64,000 bases of DNA from Chromohalobacter israelensis (GTDB taxonomy: Bacteria; Pseudomonadota; Gammaproteobacteria; Pseudomonadales; Halomonadaceae): positions 372,001 to 436,000 of the forward strand of contig JQNW01000001.1 of assembly GCA_000761475.1 (NCBI GenBank), read 5' to 3'. Below the pieces are notes generated by a model. It made no database searches. It saw only the letters and a program-made list of their open reading frames with translations, and was not told the DNA's origin. The position numbers were made by a program, and so were the translations under genes. Below are positions 36,704 to 45,874 of this stretch, in pieces; position 1 is the first letter of the stretch, and the number at the start of each line of letters is the position of its first letter.

Positions 36704-36895
36704 TCAGGTCGAGGGATTTTTTTCGTCTTCCTGCAGCTGCGAGCCGTACTCCACCCCATGCTTGTGTAGATAATCACGTATCAGCTGCCGCACGACTTGC
36801 GATGGCGTCAGGTCCTGTAAGGCACACAACTCCTCGAAGGCGCGTTTCTTCTGTGGGTCTATCAGCAATGTGAGGCGAGCCGTTTTCTTTTCCAT
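36704..36895 (-). CDS. Ribbon-helix-helix DNA-binding protein
   Basis: 63 residues, starting MEKKTARLTLLIDPQKKRAF. The beta strand TARLTLLID and the two helices KRAFEELCALQD and TPSQVVRQLIRDYL match the ribbon-helix-helix (CopG/MetJ/Arc) fold, with the usual Thr-Pro-Ser N-cap before the second helix. I chose the ATG at 36895, seven bases after gaggag; an ATG at 36901 touches that site. Two perfect ATGTTAAT palindromes lie in its promoter region, and the SulP gene is divergent, so it probably represses itself and the transporter. No toxin gene is adjacent, which argues against a toxin-antitoxin pair. Confidence 0.75.
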   Translation of the reverse strand: MEKKTARLTLLIDPQKKRAFEELCALQDLTPSQVVRQLIRDYLHKHGVEYGSQLQEDEKNPST

Positions 36896-36912
36896 GAGCA
36901 TTCTCCTCTTTT

Positions 36913-36931
36913 ATTAACATCAAATGTTAAT
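36913..36931. promoter_or_regulatory. Palindromic operator 1 of the RHH regulator
   Basis: ATTAACAT and ATGTTAAT flank caa, a perfect 8-bp inverted repeat 18 bases upstream of the RHH start codon. The same half-site recurs at 37011-37029. Being so close to the start it would block transcription of the regulator gene itself. Confidence 0.7.
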
Positions 36932-37010
36932 GCCATGGCCTTCATGTCGCAATGCCCTGCGCTATTCCGAGAGCAGGTATGCGTCTACGTTTGCACCTGA
37001 TTATAACTGC

Positions 37011-37029
37011 ATGTTAATGTCATTAACAT
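37011..37029. promoter_or_regulatory. Palindromic operator 2, toward the SulP gene
   Basis: ATGTTAATG and CATTAACAT flank a single T, a perfect 9-bp inverted repeat 74 bases upstream of the SulP start. It shares the ATGTTAAT half-site with the palindrome at 36913. The surrounding 100 bases are clearly A/T-richer than the genome around them. Confidence 0.7.
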
Positions 37030-37102
37030 AATCATCCTTCCTCATACTCAATGCTCCGCTCGACACCACCATGGTGAGGGGCATGACAGCGAGGGGCATC
37101 GT

Positions 37103-38875
37103 ATGTCACGCCAAAGGTTTTACGTGGACTTGCCCAGCATCTCTTCAGGACTTCGCACGGCATGGCGGAGCGGGTACGGCCTCGCCGATTTACGCAAAGA
37201 TGTGATGGCTGGCCTCACCATCGGCACCGTGGCCGTGCCACTCTCGATGGCATTGGCGATCGCGACAGGTGTTCCTCCTCAGCACGGCCTTTACACAGCC
37301 ATTGTGGCCGGGGCCATCATCGCGTTGACCGGCGGCTCGCGTTTCAATGTGTCAGGCCCGACCGCCGCTTTCGTCGTCATTCTGTTCCCGATTGTCCAGC
37401 AATACGGTCTCGGCGGATTGCTCATCGCCTCGATGATGGCCGGCATCATCCTGGTGGTCCTGGGGATTACCCGAATGGGCCGCCTGATCGAATTCGTGCC
37501 TTACCCTGTGGTTCTTGGCTTCACGGCCGGGATTGCAGTCGTCATCGCGGTCCTGCAGATTCCCGATTTCCTGGGGTTGAGCGTCGGACAGCTCGGTGAG
37601 CATTTCGTCGAAAACCTGGGGCGGATCGTCGCCTCGCTGCCCACGCTCGATCCTCTCGAATTCGGCATTGGGGTATTGGCTCTGATTGTCATGTTGCTAT
37701 GGCCACGCTTGCATGTCCCCATTCCCGCGCCTCTTGTCGGGTTGATCGCGGGCGCTATCGCGGCTTACGCAGCCAATCAGTGGTTCGCCAGCGAAAGCGC
37801 ACCGGCCGTCGAGACGATTGCCTCCCGCTTTACCTGGGAAGCCAATGGCGAGACGGGAACGGGGATTCCCCCGATAGCGCCGTCCTTCACGGCTCCCTGG
37901 CTGCTACCAGGTCCCGATGGCGCTCCATTGGAGCTGAATTTCGAGCTGATTCGAGCGCTGCTGGGGCCCGCCTTCGCCATCGCCATGCTAGGCGCCATCG
38001 AATCACTGCTATGCGCGGTGGTATCGGATGGCCTGACCAAGACCAAGCATGACCCCAACGCCGAGCTGGTTGGCCAAGGGCTGGGCAACATCGTAGCGCC
38101 ACTCTTCGGTGGCATAACGGCCACGGCGGCTATTGCCCGGACGGCGACCAACATCCGCAGCGGCGGGCGCTCCCCCATCGCCGCGGTGGTGCACTCCGTC
38201 GTGGTACTGTTGGCCGTCATCGCGCTCGCCGGATTGCTGGGCCTCGTTCCCATGGCCGCACTGGCGGCGCTGCTGTTCATCATTGCCTGGAACATGAGCG
38301 AAGCGCGTCATTTCCTGCACACCTTGCGCTCGGCGCCTCCCGGCGACGCCGCCATCCTTGTCATCTGTTTCGGCCTGACCGTTCTGTTTGACATGGTCCT
38401 GGCCGTCGCAGTCGGCATGGGGTTGGCCGCAGCACTCTTTATCCGCCGCATGGCCTTGCTGACCACGACCGATCGCCTCGAGGCAGAACGGCACCCTGCC
38501 GTCACCGGGCTGCCTCCAGAAATGGCGGTGTACGAAATCAATGGTCCCTTGTTCTTCGGAGTGGCCGAGAAGGCCCTCACATCCCTTCATCGAGTGGACC
38601 GTCAGGTCCAGACCGTCTTGATAGACATGCGCAAGGTTCCCAGCATGGATGGCACGGCCATCGTCGCCCTCCAGTCGCTCATCGGCGAAATGCATCGCGA
38701 GGGAGTGGCTCTGATCCTGGTAGGGTTACCCACACGCATTATCGTCAAGCTGCGCCGTGCAGGTATTCGAAAAGTCGCTGGAATGCTGACCTACCGTAGC
38801 GACTTGCAATCGGCCAGAACCGTCGCGCTACGTTGGCATCACGAGCGACACGAAATGGATCGCAACACCGACTGA
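37103..38875 (+). CDS. SulP family anion transporter with STAS domain (DauA-like)
   Basis: 590 residues. The membrane part (about 25-455) opens with DLRKDVMAGLTIGTVAVPLSMALAIA in which the family signature VPLSMALAIATGV and GGSRFNVSGPTAAF are clear. A long periplasmic loop lies near 225-275. The C-terminal STAS domain (about 480-585) has INGPLFFGVAEK and VLIDMRKVPSMDGTAI. SulP members carry sulfate, bicarbonate or, for E. coli DauA, C4-dicarboxylates. A gap of only nine bases before the isocitrate dehydrogenase start favours an organic acid or bicarbonate as substrate. Start chosen at the ATG following gagggg. Confidence 0.88.
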   Translation: MSRQRFYVDLPSISSGLRTAWRSGYGLADLRKDVMAGLTIGTVAVPLSMALAIATGVPPQHGLYTAIVAGAIIALTGGSRFNVSGPTAAFVVILFPIVQQYGLGGLLIASMMAGIILVVLGITRMGRLIEFVPYPVVLGFTAGIAVVIAVLQIPDFLGLSVGQLGEHFVENLGRIVASLPTLDPLEFGIGVLALIVMLLWPRLHVPIPAPLVGLIAGAIAAYAANQWFASESAPAVETIASRFTWEANGETGTGIPPIAPSFTAPWLLPGPDGAPLELNFELIRALLGPAFAIAMLGAIESLLCAVVSDGLTKTKHDPNAELVGQGLGNIVAPLFGGITATAAIARTATNIRSGGRSPIAAVVHSVVVLLAVIALAGLLGLVPMAALAALLFIIAWNMSEARHFLHTLRSAPPGDAAILVICFGLTVLFDMVLAVAVGMGLAAALFIRRMALLTTTDRLEAERHPAVTGLPPEMAVYEINGPLFFGVAEKALTSLHRVDRQVQTVLIDMRKVPSMDGTAIVALQSLIGEMHREGVALILVGLPTRIIVKLRRAGIRKVAGMLTYRSDLQSARTVALRWHHERHEMDRNTD

Positions 38876-38884
38876 GGCATGACA

Positions 38885-39901
38885 ATGAGTCAGACGATTG
38901 CAGTATTGAAGGGGGATGGCATAGGCCCCGAAATCATGGAGGCTACTCTCAGCGTCCTGAATGCACTGGACTGTGGCCTGCAATATGAATTTCTGGATGC
39001 CGGCCTGACTGCGCAGGAAACGCATGGACAGCCAATGCCCGCTGACACGATCGCAGCGATCAGACAACATCGCATAGCACTGAAAGGCCCCTTGACGACG
39101 CCGATCGGTAGCGGGATATCGTCCCTGAATGTCCAGCTGCGCCGTGAATTCGATCTTTATGCCAATGTTCGCCCTGCGATCAGTTTCCCTGGTACTCGCT
39201 CACGCTATGACAATATTGACCTGATCACGGTACGCGAGAATACCGAGGGTGCGTATCTCTCCGACGGGCAGAGCCTCTCCGATGATGGCGAGACGGCACT
39301 CTCCAGCATCCGAGTGACTCGCCGGGGCTCGGAGCGCATCGTGCGCCATGCCTTCGAACTGGCACATCAACGCAATCGGAAAAAAGTCACGGCCGTTCAC
39401 AAGGCCAACATCATCAAGACCAGTTCCGGACTTTTCCTCGATGTCGCCCGTGAGGTAGCGAAAGAATATCCGGACATCGAGTTCCAGGAAATGATTGTCG
39501 ATAACGCCTGTATGCAGCTGGTGATGAACCCTCACCAGTTCGACGTTATCGTCACGACCAATCTTTTTGGCGACATCCTCTCGGATCTCTGTGCCGGGCT
39601 GATCGGCGGCCTGGGGCTGGCACCGGGCGCGAACATTGGCACAGAAGCCGCTATTTTCGAGGCGGTGCATGGCTCGGCGCCGGATATCGCCGGGCAAAAG
39701 CTCGCCAATCCATGTGCACTGCTCTTGGCCGCTGCGGATATGCTCGATCACTTGGGCATGGTGGATAAAGGAGCCCGGATTCGTCGAACGATCCGGACGG
39801 TGCTGGAAACGGCTCGAGATCGAGTGACACCTGACATGGGCGGAACCGGGACTACCGATACCTTTGCCGAGGCTTTGGTCGCCCACCTGCATGACCGATA
39901 A
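38885..39901 (+). CDS. NAD-type isocitrate dehydrogenase
   Basis: 338 residues of the beta-decarboxylating dehydrogenase family. N-terminal AVLKGDGIGPEIME, then SSLNVQLRREFDLYANVRP, where the Ser/Asn/Arg pattern matches isocitrate rather than isopropylmalate enzymes. RENTEGAYLSDG, the metal aspartates in NLFGDILSDL and the coenzyme loop HGSAPDIAG follow. Asp-Ile in that loop replaces the Lys-Tyr of NADP-dependent E. coli Icd, so NAD use is expected. I chose the ATG at 38885, eight bases after gagg; 38879 is too close. It is probably a second, NAD-linked enzyme expressed with the SulP transporter. Confidence 0.85.
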   Translation: MSQTIAVLKGDGIGPEIMEATLSVLNALDCGLQYEFLDAGLTAQETHGQPMPADTIAAIRQHRIALKGPLTTPIGSGISSLNVQLRREFDLYANVRPAISFPGTRSRYDNIDLITVRENTEGAYLSDGQSLSDDGETALSSIRVTRRGSERIVRHAFELAHQRNRKKVTAVHKANIIKTSSGLFLDVAREVAKEYPDIEFQEMIVDNACMQLVMNPHQFDVIVTTNLFGDILSDLCAGLIGGLGLAPGANIGTEAAIFEAVHGSAPDIAGQKLANPCALLLAAADMLDHLGMVDKGARIRRTIRTVLETARDRVTPDMGGTGTTDTFAEALVAHLHDR

Positions 39902-39987
39902 GCCGCATGACTCTGATCGCAGCTCCTGAGACATCCGTTAGCCAAGGCTATTGGCATTCAGAGTCTGCATGCAGCGGATGAGCAGCG

Positions 39988-40045
39988 AGCCCCGGCTTGG
40001 CGCGCCTTTCCGGGGTGCGCTGTCACGCCACACGGTCGCGTGTCA
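39988..40045. repeat. Right copy of the ~60-bp imperfect direct repeat
   Basis: GAGCCCCGGCTTGGC, then after one base the 42-base core at 40004-40045. It matches 36139-36202 in the same orientation, with a 6-base length difference between the two blocks. It lies upstream of the yhiI gene, just before its likely promoter. Confidence 0.8.
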
Positions 40046-40066
40046 TTGCCGTGGTCTCCCTCGCCT

Positions 40067-40072
40067 ATACTA
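40067..40072 (+). promoter_or_regulatory. Candidate -10 box for the yhiI-rbbA-yhhJ operon
   Basis: TATACT stands 86 bases before the chosen yhiI start and 22 bases after the right direct repeat. A -35 at the ideal distance is poor (TCATTG), so the repeat end may supply an activator site instead. Confidence 0.4.
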
Positions 40073-40157
40073 GCTGCAGATTCGACGCGCCTCCGGCAGC
40101 GGCATGCGCATCAACGGCGTCACGAATCATGCCCTGGCGAACGGAGCCGCGAGCCTC

Positions 40158-41234
40158 ATGAACACGCCCCACCGCAAGCGTCTTTTTACAGCCCTGATGC
40201 TCGCCGCCCTGGCGGGCATCGCCGGGATTGCCGCCTGGCAGACGCTGCGCCCCGGCGACGATGAGAACGCGATCGCGCGTGGCAACGGCCGCATGGAGGC
40301 GACCGAAATCGACATCGCCACCAAACTGGGCGGCAGGGTCGCCGAGATACGGGTCGGCAAGGGTGAATTCGTCGGCCCCGGCCAGATACTGGCCCGCATG
40401 GACACGCGTGCGCTCGAGGCGGAATCGCGCCAGGCTCGGGCCGAGCTGCAGCGCATGCGCAACGCCTTGCAGACCGCCCACGCTCAGGTGGCTCAGAGCG
40501 AAAGCACCAAGGCCGCCGCGGAAGCCGTCGTACATCAACGCCAGGCGGAGCTGACGGCGGCACGCAAGCGTCATGAACGCTCCCAGGCGCTAGTGCAGCG
40601 TCATTCCATTTCCCGCCAGCAGGCCGACGATGACCTGGCGGTGATGCAAAGCACGGAAGCCGCGCTGGCAGCAGCCCGGGCCCAGGTCGCGGCGGCTCAG
40701 GCGGCCATCGTCGCGGCCCGCTCCCAAGTCATCGAGGCGCAGTCCGCCATCGACGCCGCCGACGCCAATGTAGCGAGAATCCAGGCGGATCTCGATGACA
40801 GTCGGTTGCAGACCGACCGGCTGGCCCGGGTGCAATATCGCGTGGCGGAACCCGGCGAAGTCCTCGCCCCCGGGGGCAAGGTGCTCAACCTGATCGACCT
40901 GACCGATGTCTACATGACGTTCTTTTTGCCCACCTCGCAGGCCGGGCGCGAGGCACTGGGCGATGACGTGCGCCTGGTGCTGGATGCCGCTCCGGAATAC
41001 GTGATTCCCGCTCGTGTCAGCTTCGTCGCCAGCGCCGCCCAGTTCACACCCAAGACGGTGGAAACCGCCAGCGAGCGGGACAAGCTCATGTTCCGGATTC
41101 GCGCGCGCGTCGATCCGCAGTTGTTGAAGGAGCATCTCGAACAGGTCAAGACCGGCCTTCCCGGCATGGCCTATCTCAAGCTGGCGCCCGACGCCGCGTG
41201 GCCCGCGTCCTTGCAGGTGAACCTGCCGCCATGA
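40158..41234 (+). CDS. yhiI: HlyD-family membrane fusion protein YhiI
   Basis: 358 residues. One N-terminal membrane segment (about 10-28), then a biotinyl/lipoyl half with [20 protein letters not shown], a long alanine-rich coiled-coil hairpin (about 80-215), and the matching half with [24 protein letters not shown] in short blocks. It closely follows E. coli YhiI, including [16 protein letters not shown] chose the ATG at 40158 for its membrane-anchor start; an in-frame ATG at 40104 would add 18 residues. Its stop overlaps the rbbA start (ATGA). It probably links the RbbA/YhhJ exporter to the outer membrane. Confidence 0.88.
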   Translation: MNTPHRKRLFTALMLAALAGIAGIAAWQTLRPGDDENAIARGNGRMEATEIDIATKLGGRVAEIRVGKGEFVGPGQILARMDTRALEAESRQARAELQRMRNALQTAHAQVAQSESTKAAAEAVVHQRQAELTAARKRHERSQALVQRHSISRQQADDDLAVMQSTEAALAAARAQVAAAQAAIVAARSQVIEAQSAIDAADANVARIQADLDDSRLQTDRLARVQYRVAEPGEVLAPGGKVLNLIDLTDVYMTFFLPTSQAGREALGDDVRLVLDAAPEYVIPARVSFVASAAQFTPKTVETASERDKLMFRIRARVDPQLLKEHLEQVKTGLPGMAYLKLAPDAAWPASLQVNLPP

Positions 41235-43957
41235 GTGAAGACCTCATCGCCCGGCTGCGCGGCGTCAGCCTGCGGTATGCCGCGACCACGGCCCTGGCCG
41301 ACGTGGACCTGGACGTTCCGGCCCGGCGCATGGTCGGCCTGATCGGTCCCGACGGCGTCGGCAAGTCGAGCCTGCTGGCGCTGGTGGCCGGTGCCCGACG
41401 CCGCCAGCGAGGCAACGTCGAGGTGCTCGGCGGCGACATGGCGAACGCCAGGCATCGTCGCCTGACGGGACCGCGTATCGCCTACATGCCACAGGGCCTC
41501 GGCAAGAACCTGTATGCGACCCTGACGGTGCGCGAGAATCTCGAGTTCTTCGCACGTCTCTTCGGCCAGAACCAGGTCGAGCGAGAAGGCCGCATTCTCG
41601 ACCTGACCCGCAGCACGGGACTGGCCGAGTTCCTCGAGCGCCCCGCCGGCAAGCTCTCCGGCGGCATGAAACAGAAGCTGGGCCTGTGCTGCGCGCTGAT
41701 TCACGATCCCGACCTGCTGATCCTCGATGAACCCACGACCGGGGTCGATCCGCTCTCGCGCAGCCAGTTCTGGGAGCTCATCGCCCGTCTCCGCCAGCAA
41801 CGTCCTCACATGAGCGTGCTCGTCGCCACCGCCTACATGGACGAGGCCCAGCGCTTCGACTGGCTGGTGGTCATGAACGAGGGCCGACTACTGGATACCG
41901 GCACGCCCCGGACCCTGCTCGAACGCACCCGCTGCACGACGCTGGAAGCGGCCTTCATCCAGTTGCTGCCCGAGGACCAGCGCCGCACGCATCAGCAGCT
42001 GGACATTCCCCCGCGACGCACCAACGACGAGACCGCCATCGAGGCCCATGGACTGACCAAGCGATTCGGCGATTTCACCGCCGTGGATCACGTCGACTTT
42101 CGCATCGCCCGCGGCGAGATCTTCGGCTTTGTGGGTTCCAACGGCTGCGGCAAGTCGACCACCATGAAGATGCTCACCGGACTGCTGCCTTTCGAGGCAG
42201 GCCAGGCCCGGCTGTTCGGCCAACCGGTGGCCCCCGACGACATCGCGCCCCGGCGGCGCATCGGTTACATGTCGCAGGCCTTCTCGCTGTACAGCGAACT
42301 CAGCGTGGGCCAGAACCTCGACCTGCATGCTCGGCTCTTTCAGCTGTCGGAAGACGACTACCGCCAGCGCCGCCCTGCGCTGCTGACCCGTTTCGACCTC
42401 GAGCACGTCGTCGACCGGTTGCCCGGACGCCTGCCACTGGGCGTCCGCCAGCGTTTGTCGCTGGCGGTGGCGGTGCTCCATCGTCCGGAAATCCTGATTC
42501 TCGACGAACCCACCTCCGGCGTCGACCCGATCAACCGCGACAACTTCTGGCATCAGTTGGTGCAGATGTCGCGGGAGGACGGCGTCACCATTTTCATTTC
42601 CACCCATTTCATGAACGAGGCCATGCGCTGCGATCGCGTCGCGCTGATGCATGCCGGCCGGGTGCTCGCCACCGACACCCCGCAGGCGCTGATCGCAAAC
42701 CGAGGCAGCGATACACTGGAACAGGCCTTCATCGGCTATCTACGCGACGCCGCCTCGCCTGGCGCTTCGACCGGCGCCGCCCCCATGGCGCTTTCCGCCC
42801 CCGACTCGGCCACGAACGATACGCCGCCACCGCGTTTCAGTGGCCGGCGACTGCTCAGTTACGCCCGGCGCGAGAGCATCGAGCTACGCCGCGACCCGGT
42901 GCGGGCCACCATGGCGATGATCGGCACCCTCGTGTTGATGTTCATCATGGGGTACGGCATCAACATGGACGTCGATCGTCTCGCCTTCGCCGTGCTCGAC
43001 CGTGACCAGACCACGACCAGCCAGCACTATGCGCTCAACCTGTCCGGCTCGCGCTACTTCCAGGAAAAGGCACCGCTGCAGAGCTATGCGGATCTGGAAA
43101 CACGCCTGCGCAGCGGTGACATCAGCCTCGCGGTGGAAATACCGCCCGATTTCGGGAGGCGGCTCAAACGCGGCGACTCGCCCCAGGTGGCGTACTGGAT
43201 CGACGGTGCCATGCCGAGTCGCGCCAATACCATCCGGGGGTACGTGGTGGGCATCCACGATGCCTATCTGCAGGAGCTGGCGCACGGCATGGGCACGCGC
43301 GCCGATAGCGGGCAGGTCGACATTGCGCTGCGCTATCGCTACAACCCCGACGTGCAGAGCTTGCCGGCCATGGTGCCGACGATCATGTCGCTGTTGCTGA
43401 TGATGATTCCGGCCATGCTGACCGCGCTGGGGGTGGTGCGCGAGAAGGAGCTCGGCTCCATCACCAACTTCTACGTCACGCCGGTGACACGCCTGGAATT
43501 CCTGATCGGCAAGCAACTGCCCTACGTGACGCTGGGCCTGGTCAATTTCCTGCTGCTGGTGCTGCTGTCGATCCTCGTGTTCGATGTGCCCCTCAAGGGC
43601 AACCTGCTGACCCTGACCCTGGGCGCATTGTTGTACGTGATGTGCGCCACGGGGCTGGGATTCTTGTTCTCGACGCTGTTCAACAGCCAGATCGCCGCCA
43701 TCTTCGGCACCACGATCGGCACCCTGGTGCCGGCGCTGCAGTTCTCGGGCATGTTCAACCCCGTGGCCTCTCTGGAAGGCGCCTCTGCCGTGATCGGACA
43801 GCTCTACCCCACCACCCATTTTCTGCTGATCTGCCGGGGCGTGTTCTCCAAGGCCCTGGGATTGGCTGACTTGTATCCCTACTTTCTGGCCTTGCTGGCA
43901 ACGCTCCCCGTGCTCGGCGGACTCAGCCTCGTTGCCCTCGGCAAACAGGAGAAGTGA
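41231..43957 (+). CDS. rbbA: RbbA-type ABC transporter: two ATPase domains fused to a permease
   Basis: 908 residues. Domain order is ATPase 1 (about 5-235), ATPase 2 (about 270-505), linker, and an ABC-2 permease (about 540-905). Walker A1 is [10 protein letters not shown]2 is GSNGCGKST; the signatures are LSGGMKQKL and the weaker LPLGVRQRL; Walker B motifs are [10 protein letters not shown] and [10 protein letters not shown]. The permease has an ectodomain and six membrane helices with [18 protein letters not shown]. coli RbbA was described as a ribosome-associated ATPase, but the permease and its YhiI/YhhJ partners point to export. The second signature LPLGV departs from LSGGQ, suggesting one site is weak. 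Confidence 0.9.
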   Translation: MSEDLIARLRGVSLRYAATTALADVDLDVPARRMVGLIGPDGVGKSSLLALVAGARRRQRGNVEVLGGDMANARHRRLTGPRIAYMPQGLGKNLYATLTVRENLEFFARLFGQNQVEREGRILDLTRSTGLAEFLERPAGKLSGGMKQKLGLCCALIHDPDLLILDEPTTGVDPLSRSQFWELIARLRQQRPHMSVLVATAYMDEAQRFDWLVVMNEGRLLDTGTPRTLLERTRCTTLEAAFIQLLPEDQRRTHQQLDIPPRRTNDETAIEAHGLTKRFGDFTAVDHVDFRIARGEIFGFVGSNGCGKSTTMKMLTGLLPFEAGQARLFGQPVAPDDIAPRRRIGYMSQAFSLYSELSVGQNLDLHARLFQLSEDDYRQRRPALLTRFDLEHVVDRLPGRLPLGVRQRLSLAVAVLHRPEILILDEPTSGVDPINRDNFWHQLVQMSREDGVTIFISTHFMNEAMRCDRVALMHAGRVLATDTPQALIANRGSDTLEQAFIGYLRDAASPGASTGAAPMALSAPDSATNDTPPPRFSGRRLLSYARRESIELRRDPVRATMAMIGTLVLMFIMGYGINMDVDRLAFAVLDRDQTTTSQHYALNLSGSRYFQEKAPLQSYADLETRLRSGDISLAVEIPPDFGRRLKRGDSPQVAYWIDGAMPSRANTIRGYVVGIHDAYLQELAHGMGTRADSGQVDIALRYRYNPDVQSLPAMVPTIMSLLLMMIPAMLTALGVVREKELGSITNFYVTPVTRLEFLIGKQLPYVTLGLVNFLLLVLLSILVFDVPLKGNLLTLTLGALLYVMCATGLGFLFSTLFNSQIAAIFGTTIGTLVPALQFSGMFNPVASLEGASAVIGQLYPTTHFLLICRGVFSKALGLADLYPYFLALLATLPVLGGLSLVALGKQEK

Positions 43958-43958
43958 C

Positions 43959-45074
43959 ATGCCAAGGCCTGCCAACGTCCTGCATCTTGGCATCAAGGAA
44001 CTGCGCGCGCTGTTGCGCGATCCGGCGATGATGACGCTCATCGTCTATGCCTTCACCCTCAGCATCTATGCCAGCGCCACCAGCGTACCGGAGATTCCAC
44101 ACCGGGCGGCCATCGCCGTGGTCGACGAGGACCGCTCGCCCGCCTCCGAGCGCCTCCTGGATGCGTTGCAAGCCCCTTATTTCCTCGCCCCGCAACGGGT
44201 CGCGCACGAGGAAATGGACGCCGGCATGGACGCGGGTCGCTACACCTTCACCCTCGACATTCCGCCCGGCTTCCAGCGCGACCTGCTCGACGGTGAAACG
44301 GTCACGCTGCAGCTCAACGTCGATGCCACCCAGATCAGCCAGGCATTCACCGGTGCCGGCCACCTGCAGCAGATCATTCACAGCGAGGTCGCCGCCTTCC
44401 TCGATGGGCCGGGCGCCACGGGCGAGCCGGCAGTGCAGGCGGTGATACGCGCGGCCTACAACCCCAACCTGATCGAGTCCTGGTTCGGTGCAGTGAACGA
44501 CGTCATCAATCATGTCACCATGCTCTCGATCATTCTCACCGGCGCGGCGCTGATCCGCGAGCGTGAGCATGGCACCATCGAGCATCTGCTCGTGATGCCG
44601 GTCACGCCCTTCGAGATCATGCTGGCCAAGGTCTGGTCGATGGGACTGGTGGTACTGGTGGCCTCGACGCTGGCCTTGCATCTCGTGGTCCATCGCTGGC
44701 TGGGGGTGCCGCTGGCCGGCTCGTTCGCCCTGTTCCTGCTCGGCACCATGCTGCATTTGTTCGCCACCACCTCAATGGGCATCTTCTTCGGTACCGTGGC
44801 GCGCTCCATGCCGCAACTCGGGCTGTTGATCATCCTCACCCTGATCCCGTTGCAGATGCTCTCCGGAGGTACCACGCCCCGGGAAAGCATGCCGGCGTTC
44901 ATCCAGGACATCATGCTCGTCGCGCCGACGACCCATTTCGTGATGCTCAGTCAAGGCATCCTTTTTCGCGGCGCGGGGTTATCGGTCGTCTGGCCCCAGT
45001 TCGCAGCCCTGATGGCGATCGGCACGCTATTCTTCACCTTCGCCCTATCCCGGCTGCGGAAGTCGCTGGGATGA
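43959..45074 (+). CDS. yhhJ: ABC-2 type permease YhhJ
   Basis: 371 residues. One N-terminal helix, an extracytoplasmic domain (about 45-170), then five helices with REREHGTIEHLLVMPVTPFE, the ABC-2 permease coupling motif, and PLQMLSGGTTPRESMP near the C-terminus. It pairs with the permease half of RbbA. An aggaga site lies before the ATG at 43959, one base after the rbbA stop. The yhiI-rbbA-yhhJ trio is the same as in E. coli. Confidence 0.9.
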   Translation: MPRPANVLHLGIKELRALLRDPAMMTLIVYAFTLSIYASATSVPEIPHRAAIAVVDEDRSPASERLLDALQAPYFLAPQRVAHEEMDAGMDAGRYTFTLDIPPGFQRDLLDGETVTLQLNVDATQISQAFTGAGHLQQIIHSEVAAFLDGPGATGEPAVQAVIRAAYNPNLIESWFGAVNDVINHVTMLSIILTGAALIREREHGTIEHLLVMPVTPFEIMLAKVWSMGLVVLVASTLALHLVVHRWLGVPLAGSFALFLLGTMLHLFATTSMGIFFGTVARSMPQLGLLIILTLIPLQMLSGGTTPRESMPAFIQDIMLVAPTTHFVMLSQGILFRGAGLSVVWPQFAALMAIGTLFFTFALSRLRKSLG

Positions 45075-45173
45075 GCAGGCAGGCACCGATCGTGATCGAC
45101 ATCAAGAAATACCCAGCCGAATGCCACTCAACGCGACTATCCTGTCAAGAGATACCCCAGGTGCCTGACGACC

Positions 45174-45494
45174 ATGCAAGAACGAAAAACGAGACTGGAA
45201 ACGCTGCGACTGGAGTTGCTGGAGCGCATTCGTCACTACGAGGCCCACCAGCACCGCACGAGTGGTGCCTTGGACAAGGATCTCGATGACCAGGCGCTGG
45301 AGGTCCGTAACGACGAGGTCATCGCGCGACTGGAAGACGAGGCCAGGACGGAGCTGGCCCAGGTGGAACGCGCTCTGGCACGGCTCGATACCGGCGTCGG
45401 AGATCATTGCGAGATATGTGGCGGTTTGATCGCGCCCGAGCGACTCGAGGCCTTGCCCTACACGACGCGGTGCATGAAATGCGTCAAAGAGTAA
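45174..45494 (+). CDS. TraR/DksA-family zinc finger protein
   Basis: 106 residues. A helical hairpin (residues 1-75, very rich in Glu, Arg and Leu) precedes a C4 zinc finger HCEICGGLI...TTRCMKCVKE. This is the DksA/TraR layout, in which the coiled-coil tip enters the RNA polymerase secondary channel. The tip carries DKDLDDQALEVRNDE, whose acidic residues resemble the DksA tip DxxDxA only in part. It is shorter than DksA (151 residues). Start is uncertain because no clear ribosome site precedes the ATG at 45174. Confidence 0.8.
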   Translation: MQERKTRLETLRLELLERIRHYEAHQHRTSGALDKDLDDQALEVRNDEVIARLEDEARTELAQVERALARLDTGVGDHCEICGGLIAPERLEALPYTTRCMKCVKE

Positions 45495-45612
45495 CTTCCC
45501 AAACCAATTTCATTATTACTCTGATCCCGTAACGCAAAGCCTAAAAAACAAGAAATTTAACTTCATCAATAAAAAGGGGAAGCGCCCAACGCACCTCCCA
45601 CGATGATTCACA
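45495..45612. other. AT-rich gap between the DksA-like gene and the BON fragment
   Basis: This stretch is far richer in A/T than the rest of the window (for example 45540-45580). It separates two convergent genes. I see no clear hairpin with a T-run, though A-runs near 45572 could serve as a terminator tail on the minus strand. Confidence 0.4.
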
Positions 45613-45818
45613 TCAATTTACGGCTATATGGTCTTCGACATGTTTGACCCCAGGCGCCGACCATGCAGCTCGTTCAGCGGCCTCCCTTTCCAGCCACGTA
45701 CGCACCCGCCCTTCAAGCGTAACATCACCTTCGATGACCTTGACACTTATAGACTTTGCATCCAACTCGGCATCACGTTTGAATGCCTCTTCTATACGCC
45801 GCTGAATGTCAGAGGATG
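45613..45818 (-). pseudogene. BON-domain protein (OsmY-like), C-terminal fragment cut by the IS
   Basis: Reading the minus strand from the IS edge gives SSDIQRRIEEAFKRDAELD, then SISVKVIEGDVTLEGRVRTW, EREAAERAAWSAPGVKHVED and HIAVN with a stop at 45613-45615. This is one complete BON domain with its typical DAxxI, GxVxLxGxVxSxxE and PGVxxVxD pattern. There is no start codon; the 5' part is missing and the sequence on the far side of the IS is unrelated. BON proteins bind lipid or protect the envelope under osmotic stress. The IS insertion was probably followed by a deletion. Confidence 0.75.
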
Positions 45819-45874
45819 TGAAGTGACCCCCTCCACAGCTGCACAGGCTATAGTGCAGTCATCAGGAGGAGAAG

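Noticed and set aside
36704-36895. Toxin-antitoxin system built on the RHH protein
   Set aside because: No toxin-like gene overlaps or adjoins it; the neighbour is a transporter in divergent orientation.
45071-45289. 72-codon frame between yhhJ and the DksA-like gene
   Set aside because: It overlaps the DksA-like gene in another frame and has no domain or ribosome site of note.
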